NCBI GenBank assembly: GCA_032718475.1
Contig: JAUCBJ010001290.1
Location: 1-45,676 of the forward strand
Length of the DNA stretch: 45,676 nucleotides
Direction of reading: 5' to 3'
DNA from: Nemertoderma westbladi
Taxonomy: Eukaryota; Xenacoelomorpha; Nemertodermatida; Nemertodermatidae
Shown here one piece after another: positions 27,369 to 38,232 of this stretch. Made by a program: the position numbers and the translations under genes. The notes below the pieces were generated by a model. It made no database searches and was not told the origin of the DNA. It saw only the letters and a program-made list of their open reading frames with translations. How positions within the stretch are numbered: the stretch's first letter is position 1; each line of letters opens with the position of its first letter.

Positions 27369-27830
27369 TTACACCAGTACACCGGTACCGTACCTGGCCC
27401 ATTGCCAATATAATATATATAGTAGGCCATGTCTGGCCTACTAAATGTTATCTGTATGTCTTCAAAACCATCTTCAATAGATTAAGCATAATATCCTATA
27501 ACAGTCTATAACATTGTTTTATAGATACAGTCACGTTTCGGGTACCTACAAATGCAATACATCCTTGTTCTATTGGGTTTCGGTTATTGTTTTGGTTAGA
27601 ATAACGTGCTAGTGTAATCTGTTCCTTTCCTTAAATTGATAATTTAACATGATCCAAAATATTAATTCACCGAGATGTGATTTGCGTCTAGGCCTAAAGT
27701 TTTCCCCCTGTCTCTTATCTTTCACTTTTAGTAGGCCAAAGCCATGACGGTCTGACGGTATCTTTTCATAATGTCGATTACTAAACTTTTTAACTGATAC
27801 TTCGCGGTAATAAATAATGAAGCGGGGAAA
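27369..27830. promoter_or_regulatory. Upstream region of LDHD with a stray 68-bp-repeat piece
   Basis: Around 27583-27640, GGTTATTGTTTTGGTTAGAA followed by GTAATCTGTTCCTTTCC is a diverged single copy of the 68-bp repeat. The LDHD promoter should lie here, but I see no clear core element. Confidence 0.4.
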
Positions 27831-30800
27831 ATGATTGGCCTCTCTTCTACTGTCCATTATTCAATGTGGACGACCTATTCTAGTAGACTTAGGCATATCG
27901 GTCGAAATTATGTACGGTCTAAAAAAGCAGTCAGGTCACCGTTGGACACATTATACATTATATCTCGGGCCACCTTCTCTCACTCAGCTACTAGCGGCGA
28001 CTATGGGACCGTAACGGACGACTTTCAGCGCAGTTTGGCCGCGGCTATCGGCGACAAACACGTGATTGATTCGCAAGCTATCCGTGAACAGCACAGTCAC
28101 GACGAATCGCACCATTCCGCGGTCCTGCCAGAGTTGGTGGCTCTCCCAGCCACCACGGAGGAGGTATCCGCGGTGCTGCGATTGTGTAACGAGTTCCGGG
28201 TACCGGTTGTGCCTTGGGGAACCGGTACCGGGTTGGAAGGGGGCTCCATACCGGTTCGGGGTGGAGTCGTTATGGATTTGGCGCAGAGGTAGGCTGCTGG
28301 GCTGGTACAAATATGTTAAAGATAAAGATATAATAATAATTTCATACCAGTAGCCAGTAGGCCTAATAAAAATAATAAAGTATAAAATGGTAATTATTAG
28401 CGTAATTGTTTAATTTAAAATGTATAAATTAGTAAAATAAGTTAGTAATTATGAATTACAAAGCACTATGTGTAAATTAGAACTTTGCAGAGCAGCAGTG
28501 TGGAGTGGAGTGCTGATCTGAGTGGTTTGTTGCACGAACGAACATAGCGAGGAACTGTAAATTCTATGTACATTGCGTATTTGAGTCAGTGTACCACTCC
28601 TGTAACCTACTCCTTTCCCTGAATTGAGAATTTAACATTGAGGCGGAACTTGCGTCCAGTCCCTCCCTCCCTGTCTCGATTTATAATTGGCTACATAATA
28701 TATATCGACTCGCTATTAATACTAATGGCTATATAATAATTAACCCCACTACTAATTAAATATTGATAAATTTAGTCAATTAAGTTAATTTAGTCATTTG
28801 CAATATATTACAGTACGTTTAATTTCAATGTAACTTTTACTATACCGGTAACGTATTTGCATCAAAAAGTACTAAAATAAGATTTATTCCATCCTGAAAA
28901 GCAGCTCTTTTACCAATGAGGCACTGAAATCGGGCATAGCAACTCTACTGCGAATATCAGACTGCCCCAATTTTCCCCTTCATAAATTTATTCACACAAC
29001 GCTTCTGATGAATAGCCAATCTCCTGTACGCTACAGAGGCATTAGCAGTGCATATACAAGAGCAAATACCGAATGTAACCTTCTATCCCTATTATCACTT
29101 TTACTATTAAGTTATTATTTTAAGTTATTCTAAGAAGAGCATACTCTCACGAATCGTTCTTGGTGAAACTGATGGACCTAGAACATGCGGAGTTTATTAC
29201 TAGTTGTTATAAAACTAACTGCCTCAGTTTTCACCAAAAACACAACTTGATCCTAAGATACTTTAACATTGCAGAATAGATCATATTAGGGTGCATTTTA
29301 ATTTATATAAATTTTTACTATAGTGCTGTGCTGTGCACATTTTATTTAATTGGCTACTTTCTGTGTAGATAATCTGTGTAGAAGAAACACTTTCTGTGTC
29401 GATGTCTGTAATTTGTGTTTGCGCCATATTTTTAAACTTCTATTCTCCGCAAGTCCGAATTTAAATAAATAAATAAATAAATTTATTTATTAATTATTTA
29501 TTTATTATTTATTTATTTACTAAATAATGTGCCGCTCGCTATATATTTTAGCGAACCTACCGCGATGCACTTTTAATTCAATTTTACCACCAGCTCCACC
29601 TACCCAACAGATTCTAATAAACTTTAACGTTGATAGAATTTTAAGTAATATATTTTTTTATTAATATATAGTATAATATAATATACATTTATTGCACGGC
29701 ATTTTTACTGAGCAGTGCAGTATATTACAATATTATTTAATATTAAAGTCACACAGAATAGTTTAATTTCGGTTAATTGAAAATAATGACAAAAATCGAA
29801 AAGTGCATCTTCCCAATACTTTTTTTATGGAATAACATTACTTTATACTGAATAACTACTATAAAATATTTAAATCTAAGGGAAAACTGAATTACTCCCA
29901 GTTTGTTTGGATGACGTAAACATTAATCAGAAATATTTTGTTACCTATTAGAATGACGAACATAGTTTCTATAAACGAGAGCGATTTCGACGCGACGGTA
30001 GAACCCGGTGTCACTCGGGTTCGGTTGAACCAGGAGCTCCGGGCGACCGGGCTCTGGTTCCCTATAGACCCCGGGGCCGACGCGTCTGTGTGCGGGATGG
30101 CCGCGACCAGCGCGTCCGGGACCAACGCAGTGCGATACCAGACGATGCGACACAACGTGCTCAACCTGCAGGCGGTGCTGGCGGACGGGACCGTGATGGA
30201 GACCAACGGGAACTCCCGCAGTCGGAAGACCTCGGCCGGGTTCGATCTAACGGGGTTGTTCGTCGGCTCCGAGGGCTGTCTGGCCGCCATCACGCGGGCC
30301 ACCGTGCGGCTACACCCTGTGGCTGAATCCGCGGTGGCGGCAGTCTGTGGGTTCCCGACGGTGGCGGCGGCTGTGGACGCCGCCACAGTCGTCATGCAAT
30401 CCGCGATCCCCGTGGCCAAGATCGAGTTTATGGACTCGGAGATGGTGGACGCGGTTAACAACTACTCGGGGTTGGAACACGCCGTGGTTCCGACTCTTTT
30501 CTTCGAGTTCCACGGCTCGGAAACCGCGGTGGCTGAGGATTCCCGACGGACTCGGGAGGTTGTTTCCGAGTTCGAAGCGATCGCCTTCGATGTAGCGAGC
30601 GAACCGGATGCGCGCGCACGGCTGTGGAAGGCGCGGCACAACGCGTTGTACGCGTGTAAAGCCGCGCGCCCCGGTGTCCGCTACATAATGACGGACGTGT
30701 GCGTCCCGATCTCGCGACTCTCCGAGTGTCTGACCCGCACCAAGTCGGACATCCTGGAGAGCGGGATCCCCGGCCCGATCGTGGGCCACGTTGGCGACGG

Positions 30801-31059
30801 GAACTTCCACGTGGTGCTGCTAGTGGATCAGTCGGACGCGGATGAAATGGACAGGGCGCGAGGGGTTATAGAGCGGATGTGTCGACTGGCTATCGGTATG
30901 GAGGGAACCTGTACCGGGGAACACGGGATCGGCATCGGGAAGCAGAGGTTCCTGGAGGCCGAGGTCGGCATCGGATCACTTGAGACAATGAGATTGATTA
31001 AACGAACTCTCGATCCTAATAATATACTTAATCCCGGTAAAGTACTCGCTCTATCCTGA
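27831..31059 (+). CDS. LDHD: Mitochondrial D-lactate dehydrogenase (cytochrome), two coding exons
   Basis: Joining 27831-28288 to 29952-31059 gives 521 residues; human LDHD is about 507. The flavoenzyme oxidises D-lactate to pyruvate in mitochondria, passing electrons to cytochrome c; D-lactate comes partly from the methylglyoxal pathway. The first ~50 residues are rich in Arg/Ser/Tyr with few acids, fitting a mitochondrial presequence. Exon 1 carries the FAD-binding start PVVPWGTGTGLEGGS and GGVVMDL. Exon 2 carries DPGADASVCGMAATSASGTN, TGLFVGSEGC, the metal-site motif GHVGDGNFH and the C-terminal TCTGEHGIGIGK. The donor AG|GTAGGC and acceptor CTATTAG|A restore an Arg codon and continuous homology. 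Exon 2 is strikingly GC-rich and CpG-rich compared with the AT-rich intron and flanks. The gene has one coding intron, far fewer than vertebrate LDHD. It appears intact. Confidence 0.95.
28289..29951 (+). other. LDHD intron (1,663 bp)
   Basis: Begins GTAGGC and ends TTACCTATTAG. It is AT-rich and contains a diverged piece of the 68-bp repeat (CCTGTAACCTACTCCTTTCCC at about 28600) and an AAATAAATAAATAAAT tract near 29463. No gene is seen inside. Confidence 0.9.
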
Positions 31060-31189
31060 GTTTCATTAATTTTAGTTATTTAATGTTAATTATGTAATTA
31101 AATTTTTCTATTTATATATTTTATAAATCATGAGATCTAATTTTGGTGGCGGCAACATTTGTAGCCCAATATGTAACTGCTTCAAAAGT

Positions 31190-31468
31190 AAAAACAAAGT
31201 AAATTTTCTTCGGCCACTAGGCCAGGTATTACGCACTAAGTCTGACGACTTATTTCCAGTGCGGTCCCCCTCAGAACTTTACTCCCCAGAGGAAACTCCA
31301 GTACTCATTTAGCTACCACTAAGGATGCAAGGCAGAGATGCGCCCTGGCTGCGGTCCCTTTAAAGCATTCGTGCCGAAACGAAAACTGCCCTGGCCCATG
31401 TGAGGATCAAACCCACGACCTACGTGAGATGTGAATTCAATGCGACCACTACACCAAAGTGGAACCCA
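31190..31468 (-). mobile_element. tRNA-derived SINE
   Basis: On the minus strand the head reads TTTGGTGTAGTGGTCGCATT with an A-box-like TGGTGTAGTGG (31446-31456). A B-box-like GGTTTGATCCT (31403-31413) follows at tRNA spacing. It continues into a non-tRNA body (CCAGGGCAGTTTTCGTTTCG, then AAACTCC/GGGGAGTAAAGTTC-type sequence) down to about 31200. That is the layout of a tRNA-promoted SINE. The 60-codon plus-strand frame at 31130-31312 falls mostly inside it and is not a gene. Confidence 0.65.
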
Positions 31469-32325
31469 ATATTAAGGTGGAAATTTTAATTTTGTTTTAA
31501 TAAATTTTGCTACTATTTATTACACAAACAATAATTAGCAATATGGTTGGTTGTTTGCGCCTATGTTTTACTATAGAGAGTATTGAAAAGAATGTAACCA
31601 AGAGATCATATGGCACGTGTAAACAGTAATGGATCACGTAGTCATTGTTCATACGACCGTAACAGATCACGCCGCTTTTAGTCCTCAAGATAAATCTCAT
31701 GTGATATCCGACCATTGTTACCTAATCTCGGAGAACCTTTTAATACTTATTTTGAAAGTTTAAATTTTAAATTTCCAGATGACGCAACTTATTTAGCCAC
31801 GCGGCTAGTAGTCGCTAAAACTGTGTCTACGTTTATAAAATAGATGCACCGATAGGGACAATGGATATTAAAATATAGGCTTGAATCCTGCATCAAAAAT
31901 ATTCATTAATGGCTTATTTACACCACCATATGTTAACGTTCATACTGTATAACCCTATATAAAGCTATTAACTGTCGTTGGGTAGGTACAGTACAAGTGA
32001 ACCTTAGCACAAGGTTTTAATACGAGTCAAGTGTGCATTGTAGCCAAAGTGTGAAACATCAAGGTTCATGAGGTAAATTCCCAAATAAAGAAACCCATTC
32101 CAGATAAGAGGAGAACAAATTAAAATGGGAACAATATATAGCGGCGGAAAGGATCTTTTATCGTACTTTGCACTGCCCTGTCTCTCCATTAATCCTCTGC
32201 TCTTTTCATGGGGCGACTAATAATTCTAGAATTAATTTCAGTGGAAACACAGATTTGACAGATAGTAAGTATACTTCTAGTTTTAGATACGAATTTCTTA
32301 TCTTCCAACTTTATCTCATATCGTT
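31469..32325. other. Intergenic; nothing recognised
   Basis: AT-rich with no convincing ORF. The promoter of the small secreted-protein gene should lie near its right end; no clear TATA box is evident. Confidence 0.45.
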
Positions 32326-32760
32326 ATGATTATTATTAAACACCTCTGTGTATCTGCGATATTAATCGCTCATATCGCCGTTGATGTGTTATCAATTCGA
32401 ATGGAAGACCCAGAAGAGGCGGAGCCGTATTGGTTCGATTATATCAAATCTAACATCCTGCCAAGAGACCCTGCCAGTCCTATGTACAGCTACCCGGACC
32501 CCAAACTACTCATCGAAGAATACGTAGCCAAGAGTTTCCTCACATCCAGGTGTTGTCTCAAGTACAAATGTTTCGTTCAACTTTGCGGAATTTACCAGAA
32601 CAAATGTTCAAAAAATATGCGAAGGCGTTTTGCGAAGGATTTATTGGCGGCGAGGTCATTTTGCGAAGATGGTCGTGAGCTCGGATCGTGGGAAAACCGT
32701 AACTACTTATCTTGTTATACTAAAGAAGACGATAGATCCTGCGCTTACGATGGTAAATAA
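32326..32760 (+). CDS. Small secreted cysteine-rich protein, unrecognised
   Basis: A 144-residue frame with a hydrophobic start (residues 3-22, IIKHLCVSAILIAHIAVDVL) typical of a signal peptide, cut probably near residue 23. The mature part has an acidic N-terminal stretch and eight cysteines at 76, 77, 82, 87, 94, 113, 130 and 139 (CC-X4-C-X4-C-X6-C-X18-C-X16-C-X8-C). An even cysteine count in a secreted protein suggests four disulphides. A dibasic-rich patch (MRRRFAK, 98-104) could be a processing site. I do not recognise the family; a peptide hormone, growth factor or defence peptide is equally possible, and nothing shows toxicity. The frame ends at a true stop in a single exon, though additional exons cannot be excluded. 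Confidence 0.6.
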   Translation: MIIIKHLCVSAILIAHIAVDVLSIRMEDPEEAEPYWFDYIKSNILPRDPASPMYSYPDPKLLIEEYVAKSFLTSRCCLKYKCFVQLCGIYQNKCSKNMRRRFAKDLLAARSFCEDGRELGSWENRNYLSCYTKEDDRSCAYDGK

Positions 32761-34742
32761 AAACTATCAGTAGAAATTCACTGGAAGTACAGTATATTAC
32801 GATTAACCTCGCTAAATAATAAAACACTCCACAAAAACTGCAATATATATCTCTTAAATCGTTATCTTTTGATTATTATCAAATCAATAACGTCTGTTAT
32901 TTCGATAAATGGTGACCAGGGTAACTTAAGAGTATCCCGGCTGGGGGGGGGGGGGGGTGTACTGGCTTGTAAGTCAACATTTTGAAATACATACTACTGC
33001 ACCAAAAAATTAAGTAGAAAAAAATGTAAGATACATTTTGGGTGGACTATATTGAATTGTAATATTTAAAAAAAAATCATTTTTGACGCCCCTTAGTGGC
33101 CAAAAAACAGAATTGACTTAAAATGCTACTCCTTTGTTATGCTTTATTGTCAGAAGTTGTAACCTGTTTTTTTTTGGAATCAGCATCAGCATGGCCGAAT
33201 ACATGAAAAAAATAGAAGATAATTTTTGTTTCGTACCTTTCAAGAAAAATATCGCTATTTTTCAAAATAATTTTCACATTTTCAAAAAAAGCACTGTTTT
33301 TTTCGTAAAAAATGTTATAACAGATGAACATTTACAGTACAAAACTAAAAATGTCTGCTCGAATTTTATTATGGCGCACACTATAGTAGCTTCCATTTGA
33401 TAGCAAAAACTTATAAATTGGTTGAAAAATGGCGGAGGAGTTAGTGTTTTAAAAATGAAAAAAAAAACATTTATTAAATAGAACAATTGCAGCGAACAAT
33501 AAGTCTTGCAACCTTTGAACGTCTATTTCTCAGCTGTTTCTCAACGAAATTCAGATATTGTTACATATTTGGTATCCTTGCAACTCAAGCTTTCTAGTGA
33601 TATGAAAAAATTACGACTAATGTGAAGAATGGCAATGATACAGAGGGTGCGATTTCGCAAAAGACACTTTTTAAAACGCTTATAACAAAAATGTATTAAA
33701 GGCGAAATCGAAAATTCCGGCTTCATGTGGACGGTAACAACCACGGTGAGTTGAACTAATGGTGTTTCAAATTTCAAACAATATGATAAAGATTTGTAGA
33801 AATTTTTTCTTTTTTGGGGGGGGGGGGGGGGGGTCCGTGTAAATGACACTATATCTATCCCATTCGATTTTCAGTTTATACGAATTATGTAATATTTATG
33901 CTCAATGCGGCCAATGAACTTCAGGGACGCTTAAAGTATAATATTTAAAAACATTAAATGTAAAGTATTGAAGTACAGTAGATTCAATGAGTTACTTGTG
34001 TCTATTACGAGGCATTCGCAGTGTGCTGATTCGAGTGGTTAGGGAGTGAGTGTGAAATATTAATACGAGGATAGAAACAACTGTTAAGTAGGCCAAATAT
34101 GTATCAATAATGGAAAAATATTGCTGATGAAAAACAACATGTTGGTTTCAATTCCTTGTCACCGAATATTTGACTTTTATTCGAAAAGTTACATCCACAT
34201 TACCGCAACTCACGGGCTGCCTGCCGTTACGAAACGAAACTATTTTCAATTTACAAATTTAGTTTCGTTTTCATAAATTTCATTTAGTTTCGTTTTCTTA
34301 AATTCATTTTTATTAGTTTTTTTTAAATCAAATCAAATTTTCGTTTCGTTTCGTAGATTTCAAATTGGCTTATCGGTTAGTTTGCTTTGTTAAATTTATA
34401 TATAAATTAGGCTCGGTGTCCTCGAAATACAGTATATCTGTAGTGATAACATTGACTTTATTATTAATTATTGTAATGCAGAAGAGTTTGATACTTGGAG
34501 TAGGCCATTTATTTATGTTATATTTATTATGAATGTTGTACAATGGTGGGTTGTCCTTACTTTCGCTTTTTTTGCTCTATCGCTAAAAAACATTCCATTA
34601 ATGTCTTCTGATAATGTTTCCCCTACCCTTCAAATTTTGAAATTTTTGCCATTTTTAATGACTTTAAAATTATAAATTTATTGTATTGAATGGGAGAAAC
34701 TTTTAGGCTCGTTAAGCCAACGCCCGTTCACCACCATGGGTC
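32761..34742. other. Intergenic with two poly(G) runs
   Basis: G runs lie at 32943-32957 (15) and 33816-33833 (18). The rest is A/T rich with TTTCGTTTCGTTT-type low complexity near 34240-34370. Short open frames at 33134-33849 are low-complexity Phe/Lys/Ile runs on both strands and are not supported. Confidence 0.5.
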
Positions 34743-36223
34743 AATAAAACTTGGTAATTAACGTAAATCCGTGTTTTACACTCCATTCCGGATCCAATAA
34801 AACTTGGTGATTAACGTAAATCCGTGTTTTACACTCCATTCCGGATCCAACAAAACTTGGTAATTAATTAACGTAAATCCGTGTTTTACACTCCATTCCG
34901 GATCCAACAAAACTTGGTAATTAACGAAAATCCGTGTTTTACACTCCATTCCGGATCCAATATAACTTGGTAATTAACGTAAATCCGTATTTTACACTCC
35001 ATTCCGGATCCAATAAAACTTGGTAATTAACGTAAATCCGTGTTTTACACTCCATTCCGGATCCAATAAAACTTGGTAATTAACGTAAATCCGTGTTTTA
35101 CACTCCATTCCGGATCCAATAAAACTTGGTAATTAACGTAAATCCGTATTTTACACTCCATTCCGGATCCAATAAAACTTGGTAATTAACGTAAATCCGT
35201 GTTTTACACTCCATTCCGGATCCAATAAAACTTGGTAATTAACGTAAATCCGTGTTTTACACTCCATTCCGAATCCAATAAAACTTGGTAATTAATTAAC
35301 GTAAATCCGTGTTTTACACTCCATTCCGGATCCAACAAAACTTGGTAATTAACGAAAATCCGTGTTTTACACTCCATTCCGGATCCAATAAAACTTGGTA
35401 ATTAACGTAAATCCGTATTTTACACTCCATTCCGGATCCAATAAAACTTGGTAATTAACGTAAATCCGTGTTTTACACTCCATTCCGGATCCAATAAAAC
35501 TTGGTAATTAAAGTAAATCCGTGTTTTACACTCCATTCCGAATCCAATAAAACTTGGTAATTAATTAACGGAAATCCGTGTTTTACACTCCATTCCGGAT
35601 CCAACAAAACTTGGTAATTAACGAAAATCAGTGATTTACACTCCATTCCGGATCCAATAAAACTTGGTAATTAACGTAAATGCGTATTTTACACTCCATT
35701 CCGGATCCAATAAAACTTATAATTAACGTAAATCCGTGTTTTACACTCCATTCCGGATCCAATAAAACTTGGTAATTAAAGTAAATCCGTGTTTTACACT
35801 CCATTCCGAATCCAATAAAACTTGGTAATTAATTAACGGAAATCCGTGTTTTACACTCCATTCCGGATCCAACAAAACTTGGTAATTAACGAAAATCCGT
35901 GTTTTACACTCCATTCCGGATCCAATAAAACTTGGTAATTAACGTAAATCCGTATTTTACACTCCATTCCGGATCCAATAAAACTTGGTAATTAACGTAA
36001 ATCCGTGTTTTACACTCCATTCCGAATCCAATAAAACTTGGTAATTAATTAACGTAAATCCGTGTTTTACACTCCATTCCGGATCCAACAAAACTTGGTA
36101 CAGTAATTAACGAAAATCCGTGTTTTACACTCCATTCCGGATCCAATAAAACTTGGTAATTAACGTAAATCCGTGTTTTACACTCCATTCCGGATCCAAT
36201 AAAACTTGGTAATTAACGTAAAT
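34743..36223. repeat. 53-bp satellite, left block
   Basis: Tandem copies of a 53-bp unit containing AATAAAACTTGGTAATTAAC, GTAAATCCGTGTTTTACACT and CCATTCCGGATCC. Variants are a 4-base insertion (AATTAATTAACG), CCAACAAAAC for CCAATAAAAC, ACGAAAATCC, CCGTATTTTAC and CCGAATCC. The same variants recur in order. It is interrupted at 36224 by a transposon-like element and resumes at 38233. Confidence 0.97.
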
Positions 36224-38232
36224 GGCTCATTCCATGAAAAGGTCAACCTCCCCACTAATTTCTAAAAATGAGATGTAGCTTTGAATTTATACTTATTTTA
36301 GGTCAAAATTTATCGTACTTCATGAATTCAGTGCTAAAAATTGTATCAACACAGGTGGTTTATCAAAAATAGTCGAATTACAAATTATGCACCTGCTCTG
36401 CACAAAATGTGAATAAAAGTGTGCAAAAGTTTCGTTTCCTGTAGGCACTTCCTATGACCAATAAATTAACATTTCTGAGCATGTACCAAATCAAAAACAA
36501 ACCCATTTTCGAATTTTTTTGGTTTCATTTAATTTCACCAGTGTTTCATTCCTCTGTAATGAAATCGATAAAGTTAATCTTGTGATGTCCCATACTTTAC
36601 CTAAAATAGTGAAATTTTTAGTTTATTCACAGAGATGTAACTCGGCCTAATCACCCAGTGGAATGCAAAGCACGTTTGTGCTGCGTCATCGTATAAAACA
36701 ATTAGTTTCATCTTCACTCCCTCAGAAATATCATGGCGGCCAATTGAAAATTGTCCCATACTTTACCATCAAAATGGCGATTATATTAGTGCACTGTATT
36801 AATGTAATATGTGAAGCCAGGAGTGTTATAATACTCTAAGGTCATAGTCGGCCGTAAGAATAGGAGTCTATATTTGAACTGAGAATCATTCCTCAGTCAA
36901 GAAATCCTTGGGTTTATGCATGTAAAGTCCCATACTTTACCAAAAAATAGTGAAATTTTTAATTTATACACAGAGAAGTAGTCTAACTAAGCCCAATCAC
37001 CCAGTGGAATGCAAAGCACGTTTTTGTTGCGTCATCTTAAGAAACAATTACCTGTAGTTTCATAATCTACTCCCTCAGAAACATCATAACGGCCAATTGA
37101 AAATTGTCCCATACTTTACCATTATAATGGCGATTACATTAGTGCACTGTATTAATGTAATATATGAAACCTGGAGGGCAGGAGTGTTATAATGCTTTAG
37201 GGTGATGGTAGGGGGAAGCATAGAAGTATGTATTTGAACTAAGAATCATTCCTCAATTAACTAATCTTTGAGTTTATGCATGTAAAGTCCCGTACTTTAC
37301 AACAAATTTCAAAAAATTTGTTTTTTAGCAGATAAGAAGATCGGTAAGTACAGTAATTGATACATTTTCAGAAAAAATGGAAAGAAATTCTAAACTTTTT
37401 ACAGACTACATACCAAGTTTGGTTATATTTCATCAATGATTGGCGGACTTATTTCGGTTTTTATCAAAATTTTGAAACTATCGGTACCAACAGACAGACT
37501 GTCTGATATGTGACCTTTGATTCCTTAAACTTCAGATTCTTTCTAAACTTTTGACAGACTTCATACGTACCAGGTTTGGTTTAATTTCATCTAAAAATGA
37601 CCGAGATATACAGTATTAGCGATCAAAAATTAGACAGATGACATACAACTCCTAAGGGCACCCATATGCTAAGACTTCGGGTCAATTTGTGGGCCGCCCC
37701 ACATTTTGTATCCATATCTTGGTTGGAAATACTTAGTTGCACATTATTATCACTAATTATCCAGAAATTACTGTTAGTTTAAGTGTAAGAGACCATTTTG
37801 ACCATAAAATTCGTACAGGTCCCGTACTTTACTTAGCAATGTCCCATACTTTACCACACAAACCACACTGTAAAAAATTAGCAATGCAGCAATTCGTCTT
37901 ATATTTATATTTTTATTTAAGCTTAATAATACAGCTTTATCCTAAACATCAACTCAACACCGTACCTGCGCACAATTCGCTAAATTTTAGAATTGAAATC
38001 ATAAATTAAAAAATACCATTTCGTACGAATCCGTACTTTACCTTAATTGGACAAGCTGGCATTTTCTCAAAAGTGACTAAGTCCCGCCATAAGCTTCGCG
38101 AAATCAAAGCTGATATTCGAAAGTTTAATCCAAGCACAATTTTGTGCACATATGTGCTGTGGATAACATTGTACAGGCAATCAAAGTTCAAAATTGTGTA
38201 CGAATGTCCCGTACTTTACTTTGGAATGAGCC
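36224..38232. mobile_element. 2,009-bp non-autonomous DNA-transposon-like insertion
   Basis: The element interrupts the 53-bp satellite cleanly. It starts GGCTCATTCCA and ends TGGAATGAGCC, an 11-bp perfect terminal inverted repeat. AAAT is duplicated on each side (36220-36223 and 38233-38236), and removing the insert restores the satellite unit. Inside, the 14-mer GTCCCRTACTTTAC recurs in one orientation at 36587, 36753, 36927, 37106, 37287, 37819, 37841 and 38206, with a partial copy at 38029. A segment of about 345-360 bp is tandemly duplicated between 36587 and 37300. No transposase-length frame exists. A 4-bp target duplication is known for groups such as Chapaev, Sola and Ginger, but I cannot assign it. 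Confidence 0.85.

Noticed and set aside
29892-30810. Several frames on both strands over LDHD exon 2
   Set aside because: Shadows caused by the GC-rich coding exon; only the LDHD frame carries family motifs.
31130-31312. 60-codon plus-strand frame
   Set aside because: Lies mostly inside the minus-strand SINE and shows no protein features.
33134-33849. Short frames on both strands rich in Phe, Lys and Ile
   Set aside because: Low-complexity A/T sequence next to poly(G); no domain, no start context and mutual overlap.
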